DNA from: CAVTOA01 sp963736285
Lineage (GTDB): Bacteria; Actinomycetota; Actinomycetes; Mycobacteriales; QHCE01
Assembly: GCA_963736285.1 (NCBI GenBank)
Contig: CAVTOA010000003.1
Location: 930,001-994,000 of the forward strand
DNA length: 64,000 nucleotides
Reading direction: 5' to 3'
The position numbers and the translations under genes were made by a program. The stretch's first letter is position 1. Every line of letters begins with the position of its first letter. Below are positions 43,121-52,063 of this stretch, one piece after another. Below the pieces are notes generated by a model. It made no database searches. It was given only the letters and a program-made list of their open reading frames with translations, and had not been told where the DNA came from.

Positions 43121-44215
43121 CTATTTGCCTGCGTCTATCACGGCGCCGATCACGCCGCCCAATAAGCCGAGGACCCCGTTGCCGGTGCCGTCTTTAGCTG
43201 GGCGTGCGCTTTGTTGTATGCCGGGCAACTGTGCGTTTCCGTTGGGGTTTGCTAGCAAGCCGTCGCTGTGAGAGGCCAAGGGGTTGTCGCCGCTTGCTGA
43301 CGCTGACGGCTTACCAGATGGGCTTGCCGTGGGCGTGAGTGAGCCTGGCCCTGCAGGACCAGGCTTGGCTGCTCCAGGCTGTTCTTGAAGCGCGGAGCAG
43401 GTGCGGGGAACGGGGCCAAGCTCGTCGCTTCGGCCGGTACCCGAGTAGTCGGCTGTGCACAGCAAGGACGGTCGCAACGCATTGGCCCGCGAGTCCACCT
43501 GCTCTATGACCCCGAGTGAATCCAGTGCGCGTTGGCGGCTGTCCACTCGTAACCGATTGATCAGGCTCGCCAATCCGTGCCGTTGGCTAGCGGTGAACGA
43601 GTCGACCGTCTCCAGCGGCGCGGTTGATCTACGTTGCACCGCTGCTCCGCTGAGCTCGAGCATGCCACTACGGGTATCCGCGTCCATGTCGTCGAGAGCG
43701 CGGGCGAGCTCACCGCGATCGTCGTGTATTTTTTCTGCTTCCTTGAGTCGGGTCTTCGCGAACTGTAGGTGTAGCTCGCCTCGGCTTACGTCGGACTGGG
43801 CGAGCGCAAGCTGTGCGGCTTCCCTGCTCCGTTTGATGCCGTACAAGGCGTCGCCAGGGTTTGCGCCAGTACTGGCCAGACCAACGCCAGACAAGCCCAC
43901 CAGTGCAGCCAATGTGCCGCTGACGAGCGCGACGCGCCGAGGGGCGAACCGTTTGGTGTGAGCGGGAGTTTTGGAGGCGGTCTCCTCTGGTGTGTGATTT
44001 TTTCGGCCGACCCCTTGAACGGCGGCAACAGCCAGCAGCCGGGTACGGAAACGATCGCGGAAGGCCGGGTCTATCTGGATTTCGTCGCCAAGAGCTCTGG
44101 TGCGCTCTCCAAGCATGAGCAGCGGAGAAAACTCGTCATGAGCGGGAGGATGCTCGGCCTCCAACAGATTGTTGAACTGTTCGGCGGCGCGACGCTCCCA
44201 TGGAGTGACAATCAC
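43121..44215 (-). CDS. DUF5667 domain-containing protein, probable sigma factor partner
   Basis: 364 residues. A cytosolic N terminus with RFRTRLLAVAAVQG leads to one membrane helix (VALVSGTLAALVGLSGVGLAS), then the exported DUF5667 domain (TGANPGDALYGIKRSREAAQLAL) and a Pro/Ser-rich tail. DUF5667 proteins pair with BldN-like sigma factors as anti-sigma candidates (RsbN type). It lies 253 bp downstream of such a sigma gene on the same strand. Confidence 0.85.
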   Translation of the reverse strand: MIVTPWERRAAEQFNNLLEAEHPPAHDEFSPLLMLGERTRALGDEIQIDPAFRDRFRTRLLAVAAVQGVGRKNHTPEETASKTPAHTKRFAPRRVALVSGTLAALVGLSGVGLASTGANPGDALYGIKRSREAAQLALAQSDVSRGELHLQFAKTRLKEAEKIHDDRGELARALDDMDADTRSGMLELSGAAVQRRSTAPLETVDSFTASQRHGLASLINRLRVDSRQRALDSLGVIEQVDSRANALRPSLLCTADYSGTGRSDELGPVPRTCSALQEQPGAAKPGPAGPGSLTPTASPSGKPSASASGDNPLASHSDGLLANPNGNAQLPGIQQSARPAKDGTGNGVLGLLGGVIGAVIDAGK

Positions 44216-44468
44216 TCTGCAAACCCCCTCTCTCCCGCATGGACTGTCCTATTTGCTGGGACATATGGTGCGTCCGCAAGCGCGGACGAGGACACCGTCA
44301 CCGCGAACAACGGAGTGGGGGCTAGCTTGGTTACGGCCTGTGGTTGCCTTTTTTCTGACGTGATTACTTCGTTACTGCTGGTCACAGCACTAATCGGCCA
44401 TTTTTGGGTCATAAATGTGGTGGCATGAGTCACAGCATGTGCTTGTATTCGCGGCACATGGACCGATG

Positions 44469-45398
44469 TCATGGCATGAACCCCTCTGGCAGAAGTCGGC
44501 CTAGCGACCGGACGGCTCGATATTGCAATGCTTTTATCGCGCCATCGTTCTTGTCCATTACGTGTGCGGTCTCGCTAACGGACAGCCCTTCTAGGAACCG
44601 CAGCACAATGCACTCTTGCTGTTCGGGGTTCAGCTTTTTAATGGCGTCCAGCAAGGTGGCGTTGGTGAGCTTGTCGAGTACTTCTGCTTCCGGCCGCCCA
44701 CCGATTCCTTGAGCCTCTTGGTCTTGATCGAGCATGTCCGCGGTGGCTACTTCTAACCGGAACCGTCCTGATTTGAAGTGGTCAGCGATGAGGTTGCGGG
44801 CGATCGTTACTAGCCATGCCCCTAAGTCGCGTCCCTGCCAGCTCACGCTGCCGATGCGGCGAAGGGCTCGAAGAAAAGTCTCGCTGGTCAGGTCTTCCGC
44901 GAGTGCTTTGGTGCCGACGCGAAAGAAAATGTACTTGTAGACGGTCTCGGCGTAGCAATCGTAGATCTCGCCAAACGCTTCCGCGTCGCCTTCTTGTGCT
45001 CGGCGGACGACGTCCCAAATGGTGCCGCGTTCCGCCGGCTGGGGGGTGTGTTGGCTGGGGGGGGTGTCCGAATGAGATGGAGGGTGTGGTGCGGGGGGAG
45101 TGTTTACCTTGGGTAAGACCGCGGTGTCCTCGACTGACGGTCTTATTCGTTGTCGTGGGGATAGGCGTGAACGACCTGTAACGCCCCCCATACCGCCAAC
45201 GCTTTCACTACTAGTGGCGGAGCGAGAGTGTGCATATAAGCCGGAGCGATCGAGAAGGGCTATTCGCAGTACGTGCCGGAGTGAGACAAAGCCACGGGCA
45301 ACTTGACGTGCGAAACCACCATGCGGCGCAAATGCCGCGAACACCTGTGCTTGCTCTTCGCACGCGGTGTTAGCTGTACGCACATATGTTGTACTCAC
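44469..45398 (-). CDS. ECF sigma factor, BldN-like
   Basis: The sigma-70 core is clear: region 2 (EIYDCYAETVYKYIFFRVG, then LTSETFLRALRRIGSVSWQG), AWLVTIARNLIADHFKS, and region 4 (LNPEQQECIVLRFLEGLSVSETAHVM). It closely resembles Streptomyces BldN, which is made with an N-terminal pro-sequence. Here the frame also extends about 130 residues upstream of the core, including VFAAFAPHGGF and a Pro/Ser-rich linker. Whether translation begins at 45398 or nearer the core (for example at 45191) is unclear. It probably works with the DUF5667 protein. Confidence 0.85.
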   Translation of the reverse strand: MSTTYVRTANTACEEQAQVFAAFAPHGGFARQVARGFVSLRHVLRIALLDRSGLYAHSRSATSSESVGGMGGVTGRSRLSPRQRIRPSVEDTAVLPKVNTPPAPHPPSHSDTPPSQHTPQPAERGTIWDVVRRAQEGDAEAFGEIYDCYAETVYKYIFFRVGTKALAEDLTSETFLRALRRIGSVSWQGRDLGAWLVTIARNLIADHFKSGRFRLEVATADMLDQDQEAQGIGGRPEAEVLDKLTNATLLDAIKKLNPEQQECIVLRFLEGLSVSETAHVMDKNDGAIKALQYRAVRSLGRLLPEGFMP

Positions 45399-45759
45399 GA
45401 CGCCATCAGGTCGACCACGACCACCACTGCTCCGGGATTGTCCATTGACCGAGGGTGGTTACACCGGGTGTACCGGAGATAACGGTGAGATCATACGTGC
45501 GTTGCGTCACAGCGCTAGGGGTGTGGCGACATTACTTTTGAAAACGACTTAAAATATGGCAACTGTAGCCGCTGTTTGTGCTGGTCGATCCAGGTGAGAC
45601 CTGTTTACGTGATTTAAGACTCCTTCGCGTTGTCGGGCGAGTCCGTGGTTTAACGGTTGATCGCAGGCACTCCGGTCATATAGCGGATCATACGTCCAAT
45701 ATGGACAGTTCCGCGTATGGCCGCCTACAGCAATATTATCGTCGGAGAGGACGAGCTCG
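45399..45759. other. 361-bp intergenic region
   Basis: It lies between the divergent sigma factor and glutaredoxin genes. No coding frame is convincing. A short plus-strand frame at 45578-45784 lacks a ribosome site. Both promoters must be here; I did not recognise a clear operator. Confidence 0.5.
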
Positions 45760-46014
45760 ATGGCAACTGCTATGCGCCAGGTAACTCTGCTATCGCGCCC
45801 CGGTTGTCACCTATGCGACGAAGCGCGGATTGTGGTGGCACGGGTCTGTGGTGCCCTCGATGATGTTTCGTGGTCGGAAGCCAATGTGGACACAGATCGC
45901 CTACTTGCTTACGACTATGGTGACCGCGTCCCAGTGGTGCTGGTGGACGGTGTCGAACACGGGTTCTGGCGGGTCGACGAGTCACGTCTCATGGCTGAGC
46001 TCCAGAGCGAGTGA
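45760..46014 (+). CDS. glutaredoxin-like protein (DUF836)
   Basis: 84 residues with a thioredoxin fold: VTLLSRPGCHLCDEARIVV carries Cys-x-x-Cys, and the cis-proline is in DRVPVVLVDG. It belongs to the small glutaredoxin-like family encoded before hemA in mycobacteria (Rv0508 type). A redox partner, possibly for heme enzymes, is inferred from context only. Confidence 0.88.
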   Translation: MATAMRQVTLLSRPGCHLCDEARIVVARVCGALDDVSWSEANVDTDRLLAYDYGDRVPVVLVDGVEHGFWRVDESRLMAELQSE

Positions 46015-46051
46015 GTGCGATGAGGCAGTGCATGCGGAAGGAGCGGTGGCA

Positions 46052-46708
46052 ATGACAGCTCATGTGGTGTGGGACTGGAATGGCACATTGTTTTCCGATG
46101 CGGACGCGGTCTTGGCCGCCACCAATGACACTTTCGCTGCCTTTGGGATACCCGCCCTATCCGCGCAGGAGTACCGGACACTCTTCGTTCGACCGCTCAC
46201 GCATTTTTACGCCAAGGTTTTCGGCCGTGCACTTACCACAGTGGAGTTTGGACGGCTAGACGCGTTATTTCATGACCACTACCTCGCACGTAGCCGTGAA
46301 TCAGCGCTCGATCCAGACGCACTGCCTACGCTCGCCGAATTTGCCGAGCGGGGCACGACGCAGTCGCTGCTGTCGTTGTGGACACATCGCGAGTTAACCG
46401 AGCTGGTGGAAAAGTTATCCGTGAAACAATATTTCTGCCGGGTAGACGGTCGGCGGGGGCACAATATGGTGGGCAAAGCAGAGCCGTTAGCCCGCCATCT
46501 CACCGCTCTGGGGCTCTCCTGCGCTGACGTGGTGCTCGTCGGCGATTCTTTAGACGATGCCGCAGCGGCGAGGTCGGTAGGCACGCGGTGCGTGCTGTTC
46601 GACGGCGGTAGCCATGAGCCCGCCGACTTGGTCAACACCGGCTACCCCGTGGTGGCCTCGCTCCGCGAAACCGTGCGGCTACTCTCCGGTAATGAGGTTG
46701 AGGCGTAA
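46052..46708 (+). CDS. HAD family hydrolase
   Basis: 218 residues: VVWDWNGTLFSD is motif I (DxDx-like, with Trp-Asp-Trp-Asn-Gly-Thr), LLSLWTHRELTEL lies at motif II, and VLVGDSLDDAAAARSVGTRCVLF is motif IV. It resembles phosphoglycolate phosphatase-type HADs; the substrate is unknown. The ATG at 46052 follows AAGGAGCGG. It lies between the glutaredoxin and hemA. Confidence 0.88.
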   Translation: MTAHVVWDWNGTLFSDADAVLAATNDTFAAFGIPALSAQEYRTLFVRPLTHFYAKVFGRALTTVEFGRLDALFHDHYLARSRESALDPDALPTLAEFAERGTTQSLLSLWTHRELTELVEKLSVKQYFCRVDGRRGHNMVGKAEPLARHLTALGLSCADVVLVGDSLDDAAAARSVGTRCVLFDGGSHEPADLVNTGYPVVASLRETVRLLSGNEVEA

Positions 46709-46870
46709 TGCGTGGTATTGGAGTGAAGATCCGCAATTGGAGTGAGCAAATTTTGTGTGCACGTCGCGAAGAAGCTACCGTGGGGTTCGCTGTTCGGCAT
46801 TTAGCACACGTTGCCCGCACCAAAAACGTCGGCTTTGCCTGCCCTTTTATCGGTCTTTCGTTGAGAGTAA

Positions 46871-48337
46871 ATGAACGTCCTCGTTATTGGTATTAACCAC
46901 CGCACCGCCGCGATCAGTTTGCTGGAGCAAGCCGCGGCGGGTACGAGCGACGCCTCCAACGTGCTCCGTTCGGCGCTGGCGTGTAGCGATGTCACCGAAG
47001 CGGTCGTTTTGTCGACGTGTCACCGGGTGGAGATATACGCAGCGGTCACCACGTTCCACGGTGCGTTGAGTGAGCTGGGCGCGGTCCTTGCCTCACATGT
47101 AGGAACGTCGCTTCCCGACATCGCCGAACACTTATATGCCTATTACGCCGACGAGGCCGTCTCACACACGATGCGGGTAGCGTCCGGTTTGGACTCGTTG
47201 GTTGTCGGCGAACCACAGATTTTGGGGCAGCTACGAGCGGCCTACACCAAAGCTGTTCAGTCAGACGCCGCGGGCACGTTGCTCCACGAGCTCATACAGC
47301 GCGCGCTGCGCGCGGGTAAAAAAGTGCACGCCACCACCGATATCGATCGTCGCGCTCCTTCCGTCGTTTCTGCCGCGTTAGAGCTAGCATGGCCAGCCCT
47401 ACAGCCGACATGTGGCGAATGGTCCGAAGTGGACGCGGTCGTTATTGGCGCCGGGTCTATCGCGGGGGTGGCCACGGCGGCTTTGCGGCGAGCTGGCGTT
47501 ACCCGGATAACAGTCGTCAACCGCACATTCAACCGGGCTCAGCAGCTGGTAGAAAGTGCTGCTCAGGTTGGTCAGGGAGCGCGGTTTTCAGCGCGGCCAT
47601 GGTCGGCTTTGCCGGAGCTTCTGGCAACGAGTGACCTAGCGATTTGCGGTACTGGCGCACAGGAACCCGTGCTGACTCTCGAACACTTTGCCCCACCGCT
47701 GTCCAGGCCGTTGGTCGTCTGCGACGTCGCCCTGCCGCGTGATACTGATCGTGCCGTCGATGAGTTGTCAGGTGTCACCGTCATCGATATGGAACAGCTC
47801 ACGCGGGCATTGGCCACGCAAGACGAGCGGACCGCAGCAGCCGACTTGGGTGATCAGCGTGATCAGGCGACGCCATCGCTTTCGAGCCCGTCAACGAATG
47901 CGGATGTCGACGCGGCGGAACGCATTGTGGCCGAAGAAGCCGCCGAGTTCATCGCGTGGCAGCAAGCCATGGGAGTGGCGCCGACAGTTGCCGCATTGCG
48001 AGCCAGGGCGCAGACGATCGTGGCGGGTGAATTCGCTGCGCTGGATGGCCGTCTGCCGGCTCTGACAGCAGAGGAACGTTCCGAAGTGGAACGAACTGTG
48101 CACCGCATCGTCAACAAACTATTGCACGCACCTACTGTGCGCATGAAAGAACTTGCGGCCACACCTGGAGGGGACCGATACGCCGACGTTATGCGGGAGC
48201 TTTTTTCGCTGGACGAGGGCGCATCCGACGCCGATTCATCAAACAGCACCGCGACGGTGCCGCCGGCGGGTCAACAAGTACCCGGCTTGGGCGTGATCGG
48301 GAGTCAGGTAGTGGCGGCGTTGGAGGCCAACTCATGA
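46871..48337 (+). CDS. hemA: glutamyl-tRNA reductase HemA
   Basis: A 488-residue NADPH enzyme making glutamate-1-semialdehyde, the first step of C5 heme synthesis. The catalytic Cys50 is in LSTCHRVEIYA, where the residue after Cys is His rather than the usual Asn. GINHRTAAISLLEQ, SGLDSLVVGEPQILGQLRAAY, the NADPH site VIGAGSIAGVATAALRRAG and the C-terminal dimerisation helices are present. The frame is intact. It overlaps hemC by 4 bp (ATGA). No Rex gene is adjacent. Confidence 0.94.
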   Translation: MNVLVIGINHRTAAISLLEQAAAGTSDASNVLRSALACSDVTEAVVLSTCHRVEIYAAVTTFHGALSELGAVLASHVGTSLPDIAEHLYAYYADEAVSHTMRVASGLDSLVVGEPQILGQLRAAYTKAVQSDAAGTLLHELIQRALRAGKKVHATTDIDRRAPSVVSAALELAWPALQPTCGEWSEVDAVVIGAGSIAGVATAALRRAGVTRITVVNRTFNRAQQLVESAAQVGQGARFSARPWSALPELLATSDLAICGTGAQEPVLTLEHFAPPLSRPLVVCDVALPRDTDRAVDELSGVTVIDMEQLTRALATQDERTAAADLGDQRDQATPSLSSPSTNADVDAAERIVAEEAAEFIAWQQAMGVAPTVAALRARAQTIVAGEFAALDGRLPALTAEERSEVERTVHRIVNKLLHAPTVRMKELAATPGGDRYADVMRELFSLDEGASDADSSNSTATVPPAGQQVPGLGVIGSQVVAALEANS

Positions 48338-49285
48338 CTTCGGGCAATACCCCATCGCCATTGCGTCTGGGGACGCGTGGCAGTGCGCTGGCATTAGCGC
48401 AGTCACAACAGATCGCTGATGCGATACGTGAGTCCTCTGGCCGCGATGTGGAGCTGGTGCACGTATCGACCGCAGGCGATCGGTCTAGTGCCCCGATTCC
48501 GCAGCTAGCGACGAACCCTGGCGTTTTTGTCTCCGCTCTTCGCGATGCCTTAGCTCGCTGGTGAGGTCGATATCGCGGTCCACTCCTATAAAGATTTGCC
48601 CACCGCGCCTGTACCTGGTGTTTCGCTCGCGGCGGTGCCACTACGGGAAGATCCACGAGACGTATTGGTGAGCCTCGGGAACGTGCCGCTACGCGAGCTC
48701 GCCGCCGGAGCGCGAGTGGGCACGGGCGCACCGCGTCGGGTGGCACAAGTGCTCGCCGTGCGGCCGGATCTGACCTGCGTTCCCGTGCGTGGCAATGTCG
48801 ACACTCGGCTAGGTCGCGTTCGCGAAGGCGACCTTGACGGCGTGGTTTTGGCGTATGCCGGGCTGGCTCGACTCGGCCGGGCCAACGACCTGAGCGAGGC
48901 GCTCGACCCGGAGGTCATGCTGCCTGCGCCTGCCCAAGGCGCACTTGCGGTGGAATGCCGATCATCCGATTCTGAACTTCACGATGTGCTCGCAGCCCTT
49001 GACGACCCTCTTACCAGAGTGGCGGTCACGGCTGAGCGAGCGATGCTCTCCACATTGGAGGCCGGTTGCGCTGCGCCGGTCGGTGCCTATACCGAAGTCT
49101 GCGATGTCTTCGGTGAGGCGCATCTTCACCTACACGGAGCGGTGATCGCCACCGATGGCGGTCGCGCCATTCGGCGCTCGCTCTCCATTCCACTGCACGA
49201 TGCGGCTTCTCGCTCCGATCAGCTTGGCCAGCGGCTCGCCGCTGAGCTGCTGTCTGCGGGCGCTGCCGCCCTAATGGGGGTTTAA
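48334..49285 (+). CDS. hemC: porphobilinogen deaminase HemC, frameshifted
   Basis: The two parts belong to one hydroxymethylbilane synthase of about 316 residues. Part 1 has LRLGTRGSALALAQSQQIAD; after ...FVSALRDALAR an extra base near 48559 creates TGA at 48562. In the next frame the protein continues GEVDIAVHSYKDLPTAPVPG, then RRVAQVLAVRPDLTCVPVRGN, and the dipyrromethane cysteine in LEAGCAAPVGAY. Either a pseudogene or a single-base sequence error. It overlaps hemA by 4 bp. Confidence 0.9.
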
Positions 49286-49290
49286 CTCAC

Positions 49291-50874
49291 ATGACTCGCC
49301 GAAAGTCCGTTGGCCGCATCACAATTCTGGGCGCAGGGCCTGGTGATCCCGGCCTGTTGACGAGCCGTGCGCTGGCCGCACTTGCGACGGCAGAATTGCT
49401 CGTTGCTGATCCTGCTTTGCCCGGGCCACTGGTGGACGCCGTCACGGAGTGCCGCACCAGCCGAGGCCGAGTTTGTGATGGCCGAAGGTGAACCGAGCGA
49501 GGTGGCTAAGGCATTGCTCGCCGGGGCGCGGGCGAGCCGGATGGTAGTTCGGTTGGTGCACGGCGACCCCTTCACCAACGCAGACGTCATCACAGAGGTG
49601 CAGGCGCTAGCCAAGACGACGGTGCCATTCGAGGTACTCCCGGGCATTAGCCATGCGGCTGGCGTTTCTACTTACGCGGGTACGCCGCTGGGAGAGATCC
49701 GCACCATGGTCGATGTCGTCGATGTCGCGGCGATAGATTTCCCGGCGCTAGTGACCGCGCCAGGTTCGCTAGTTCTTACCGTGACGGCCTCAGAGCTTGC
49801 GGCCGTGCGCGACGGCCTACTCAAAGCCGGTATGGACAAAGACATCCAGGTCAGTGTGACTGGTGAAGGCACGAGTGACATCCAGTCCACCTCGGTGTCG
49901 ACATTGGATGCCTTGGTCGATGTGGCTGTGGGGCTTTTTGGGCGCCTGGTCGTCACTATTGGCGATGCGGTTGCTTTGCGGCCCAAGCTTGGCTGGTGGG
50001 AGTCCCGTCCGCTGTTTGGTTGGAAGGTGTTGGTTCCTCGCACCAAGGAACAAGCTGGTGCGATGAGCGCTGGACTGCGTGAATGGGGCGCCATCCCAAC
50101 CGAGGTTCCGACCATCGCCGTCGAGCCGCCGCGAACCCCAGCGCAGATGGAGCGCGCCATCAAGGGCCTCGTCGACGGACGCTATGCCTGGGTGGTGTTT
50201 ACCTCCGCCAATGCTGTCCGCGCCATTTGGGAAAAGTTTGAGGAACATGGCCTGGATGCTCGCCACTTTGGTGGGGTCAAAATCGCTTGCATCGGCGAAG
50301 CAACCGCAGACGCGGTCCGCGCCTTCGGTATCCACCCGGAGCTGCTGCCCGAGCATGAGCAGTCCAGTGTGGGGCTGCTTGAGAGCTTCCCGCCGTTCGA
50401 CAGCGTGCTGGACCCGATCAACCGCGTGCTGCTGCCACGAGCGGACATCGCCACAGAGACGCTCGCTGCCGGGCTAGTTGAGCGGGCTGGGAGGTCGACG
50501 ACGTCACCGCCTACCGCACGGTGCGGGCGGCGCCGCCGCCCGCCGAGATTCGGGACGCCATCAAGTCGGGCGGGTTCGATGCGGTGCTGTTTACCTCGTC
50601 GTCGACGGTGCGCAACTTGGTCGGGATTGCCGGCAAGCCTCACGCCCGTACGGTCATCTCCTGCATCGGGCCGAAGACCGCCGAGACCGCCCAAGAGCTG
50701 GGGCTGCGGGTGGACGTGCAGCCGGAGAGCGCTGACGTGCCCTCGCTGGTGAGGGTCTTGGCCGATTACGCGGTGGAGCTCGCGAGAGAAGATGGCCAAC
50801 ATGACGACAAAGCCGCGCCGTGGGCGCGAAGATCCAGGGCCCGACCGCTGGCGCCACGGAAGAGCCCTTTCTAG
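49291..50874 (+). CDS. hemD: uroporphyrinogen-III methyltransferase/synthase fusion (CobA-HemD), two frameshifts
   Basis: The N-terminal tetrapyrrole methylase-like domain starts ITILGAGPGDPGLLTSRALA; an extra C at 49453 moves the frame before AEAEFVMAEGEPSEVAKALL. The uroporphyrinogen-III synthase domain starts near WKVLVPRTKEQA, with VVFTSANAVRAIWEKFEEHG. A missing G near 50484 shifts the frame again; the C-terminal part continues WEVDDVTAYRTVRAAPPPAE to the stop at 50872. About 527 residues if repaired. Fused forms are usual in actinobacteria. Both lesions truncate the synthase. Confidence 0.88.
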
Positions 50875-50899
50875 CGCCCAAAGTAGCTAAGAGGCGAGG

Positions 50900-50939
50900 T
50901 TGGTTGGTGGGCTCGGCTTCTGCGGAGTCAGCCAACCAA
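50900..50939 (+). terminator. inverted repeat after hemD, possible terminator
   Basis: TTGGTTGG and CCAACCAA arms with a 24-nt loop lie just after the hemD stop and before vapB. The loop is long, so the stem is modest; it may instead be part of the vapBC control region. Confidence 0.35.
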
Positions 50940-50975
50940 TTTCCGTGATATCGTCTGCTATCGCGGAGGTGTTTG

Positions 50976-51197
50976 ATGAGTAATGTGCTGGTGCGAGATA
51001 TCCCGCAAAATGTACTTGCCGCGCTCGATGCGCATGCTGCCCGCTGTGGCATTTCCCGTAATGAGTACATTCGTCGGCGGCTGGCGCAGGATGTCGCGAC
51101 TATGTGTGCTCCCGTTTCGGTAGCGGATCTGCGTGGTTTTTCTGCGGCCTTTTCTGATTTGGCCGACACGTCAGTGATGAACGAGGCATGGAAGTGA
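50976..51197 (+). CDS. vapB: VapB-type antitoxin
   Basis: 73 residues with an N-terminal ribbon-helix-helix (NVLVRDIPQNVLAALDAHAA, RNEYIRRRLAQDV) and a C-terminal toxin-binding tail. The ATG at 50976 is preceded by GCGGAGGTG. It overlaps the PIN toxin gene by 10 bp. It belongs to an insertion between hemD and hemB. Confidence 0.88.
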   Translation: MSNVLVRDIPQNVLAALDAHAARCGISRNEYIRRRLAQDVATMCAPVSVADLRGFSAAFSDLADTSVMNEAWK

Positions 51198-51598
51198 GCG
51201 ACTGGTTGATCGACAAGTCGGCGTTGGTCCGACTGGGTGACAGCTCGGATGCGGCTGAGTGGGCTAATCGGATAGAGCGTGGGCTAGTGCGGATCGCAAC
51301 CGTGACGCGGCTTGAGGTCGGCTACTCTGCTCGTTCGGCGTTGCGGGCCCGGGCCGCTTTTCAAACTCCGCCACTGTCGGTGATGCCGGTGGAGTACGTC
51401 ACTCCGACCATTGAGGATCGTGCTGTGGAGGTCCAACTGCTGTTAGCGGAGCAGGGTCAGCATCACGCCCCATCGATCCCTGATTTGATCATTGCCGCGA
51501 CTGCCGAGCTGGCCGGGATCACGGTTCTTCATGTGGACAAGGACTTCGATCTCATCGCAGGTCTGACAAGGCAGCCAGTCGAGCGACTGCACATATAG
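51188..51598 (+). CDS. vapC: VapC-type PIN domain ribonuclease toxin
   Basis: A 136-residue PIN domain protein. Catalytic acids are visible: Asp in LIDKSALVRL, Glu in TRLEVGYSAR, Asp in SIPDLIIAATAEL and Asp in HVDKDFDLIA. VapC toxins cut tRNA or rRNA at single sites; the target is unknown here. The frame is intact and the gene is paired with vapB. Confidence 0.9.
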   Translation: MEVSDWLIDKSALVRLGDSSDAAEWANRIERGLVRIATVTRLEVGYSARSALRARAAFQTPPLSVMPVEYVTPTIEDRAVEVQLLLAEQGQHHAPSIPDLIIAATAELAGITVLHVDKDFDLIAGLTRQPVERLHI

Positions 51599-52063
51599 AC
51601 ACGTTGCAAGGCACCCATCGGACAGGAGTCGATGCGCCCTGGCGATGTTGTTTAGAAGCTGGGCCCCCGGTGTTGGTGCGGTTATGTGAGATTTTCCGCG
51701 ACCGAAGCCCGATGCAGACTGAATATGACGAGTCAGATGTGGAGCGTCGGATCCGAGGTATGGGTGCTGAGTGATACGGTGCCAAGCCCGCTACGGTGAC
51801 GCATACTGGCGCCTATGCGGCATGCGGGCTCGATCCTGTGCGTCCACGGAATGGTTTGGATGAAGTCCTCTGCCACGGTGGGCACGCACGGTCGGTCGGC
51901 CAGGTCTCCCAGGGCGTCGCGCCCGGTTAAAGCTGAGGGAGCGACGGGTCGTAAGTGGGGTCTTGGTAGAGGTCCGGGTGGCGTCTGAGCAGCGAGGTAC
52001 GGGCCAATCCACAACAGCTTTGCCAATGTCGGGCGAATTGTCCGAAAACAAGTGGGCGGCGAG
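51599..52063. other. 465-bp region, possible gene remnants
   Basis: No complete gene is supported. On the plus strand, 51664-51774 reads as a protein-like C terminus (VLVRLCEIFRDRSPMQTEYD, then ESDVERRIRGMGAE and a stop) without a start or ribosome site, so it looks like a remnant of unknown origin. The minus-strand frames are Arg/His-rich and look non-coding. Confidence 0.4.

Noticed and set aside
50976..51598. Defence island around VapBC
   Set aside because: No restriction, CBASS, retron or abortive infection genes are nearby; the pair stands alone.
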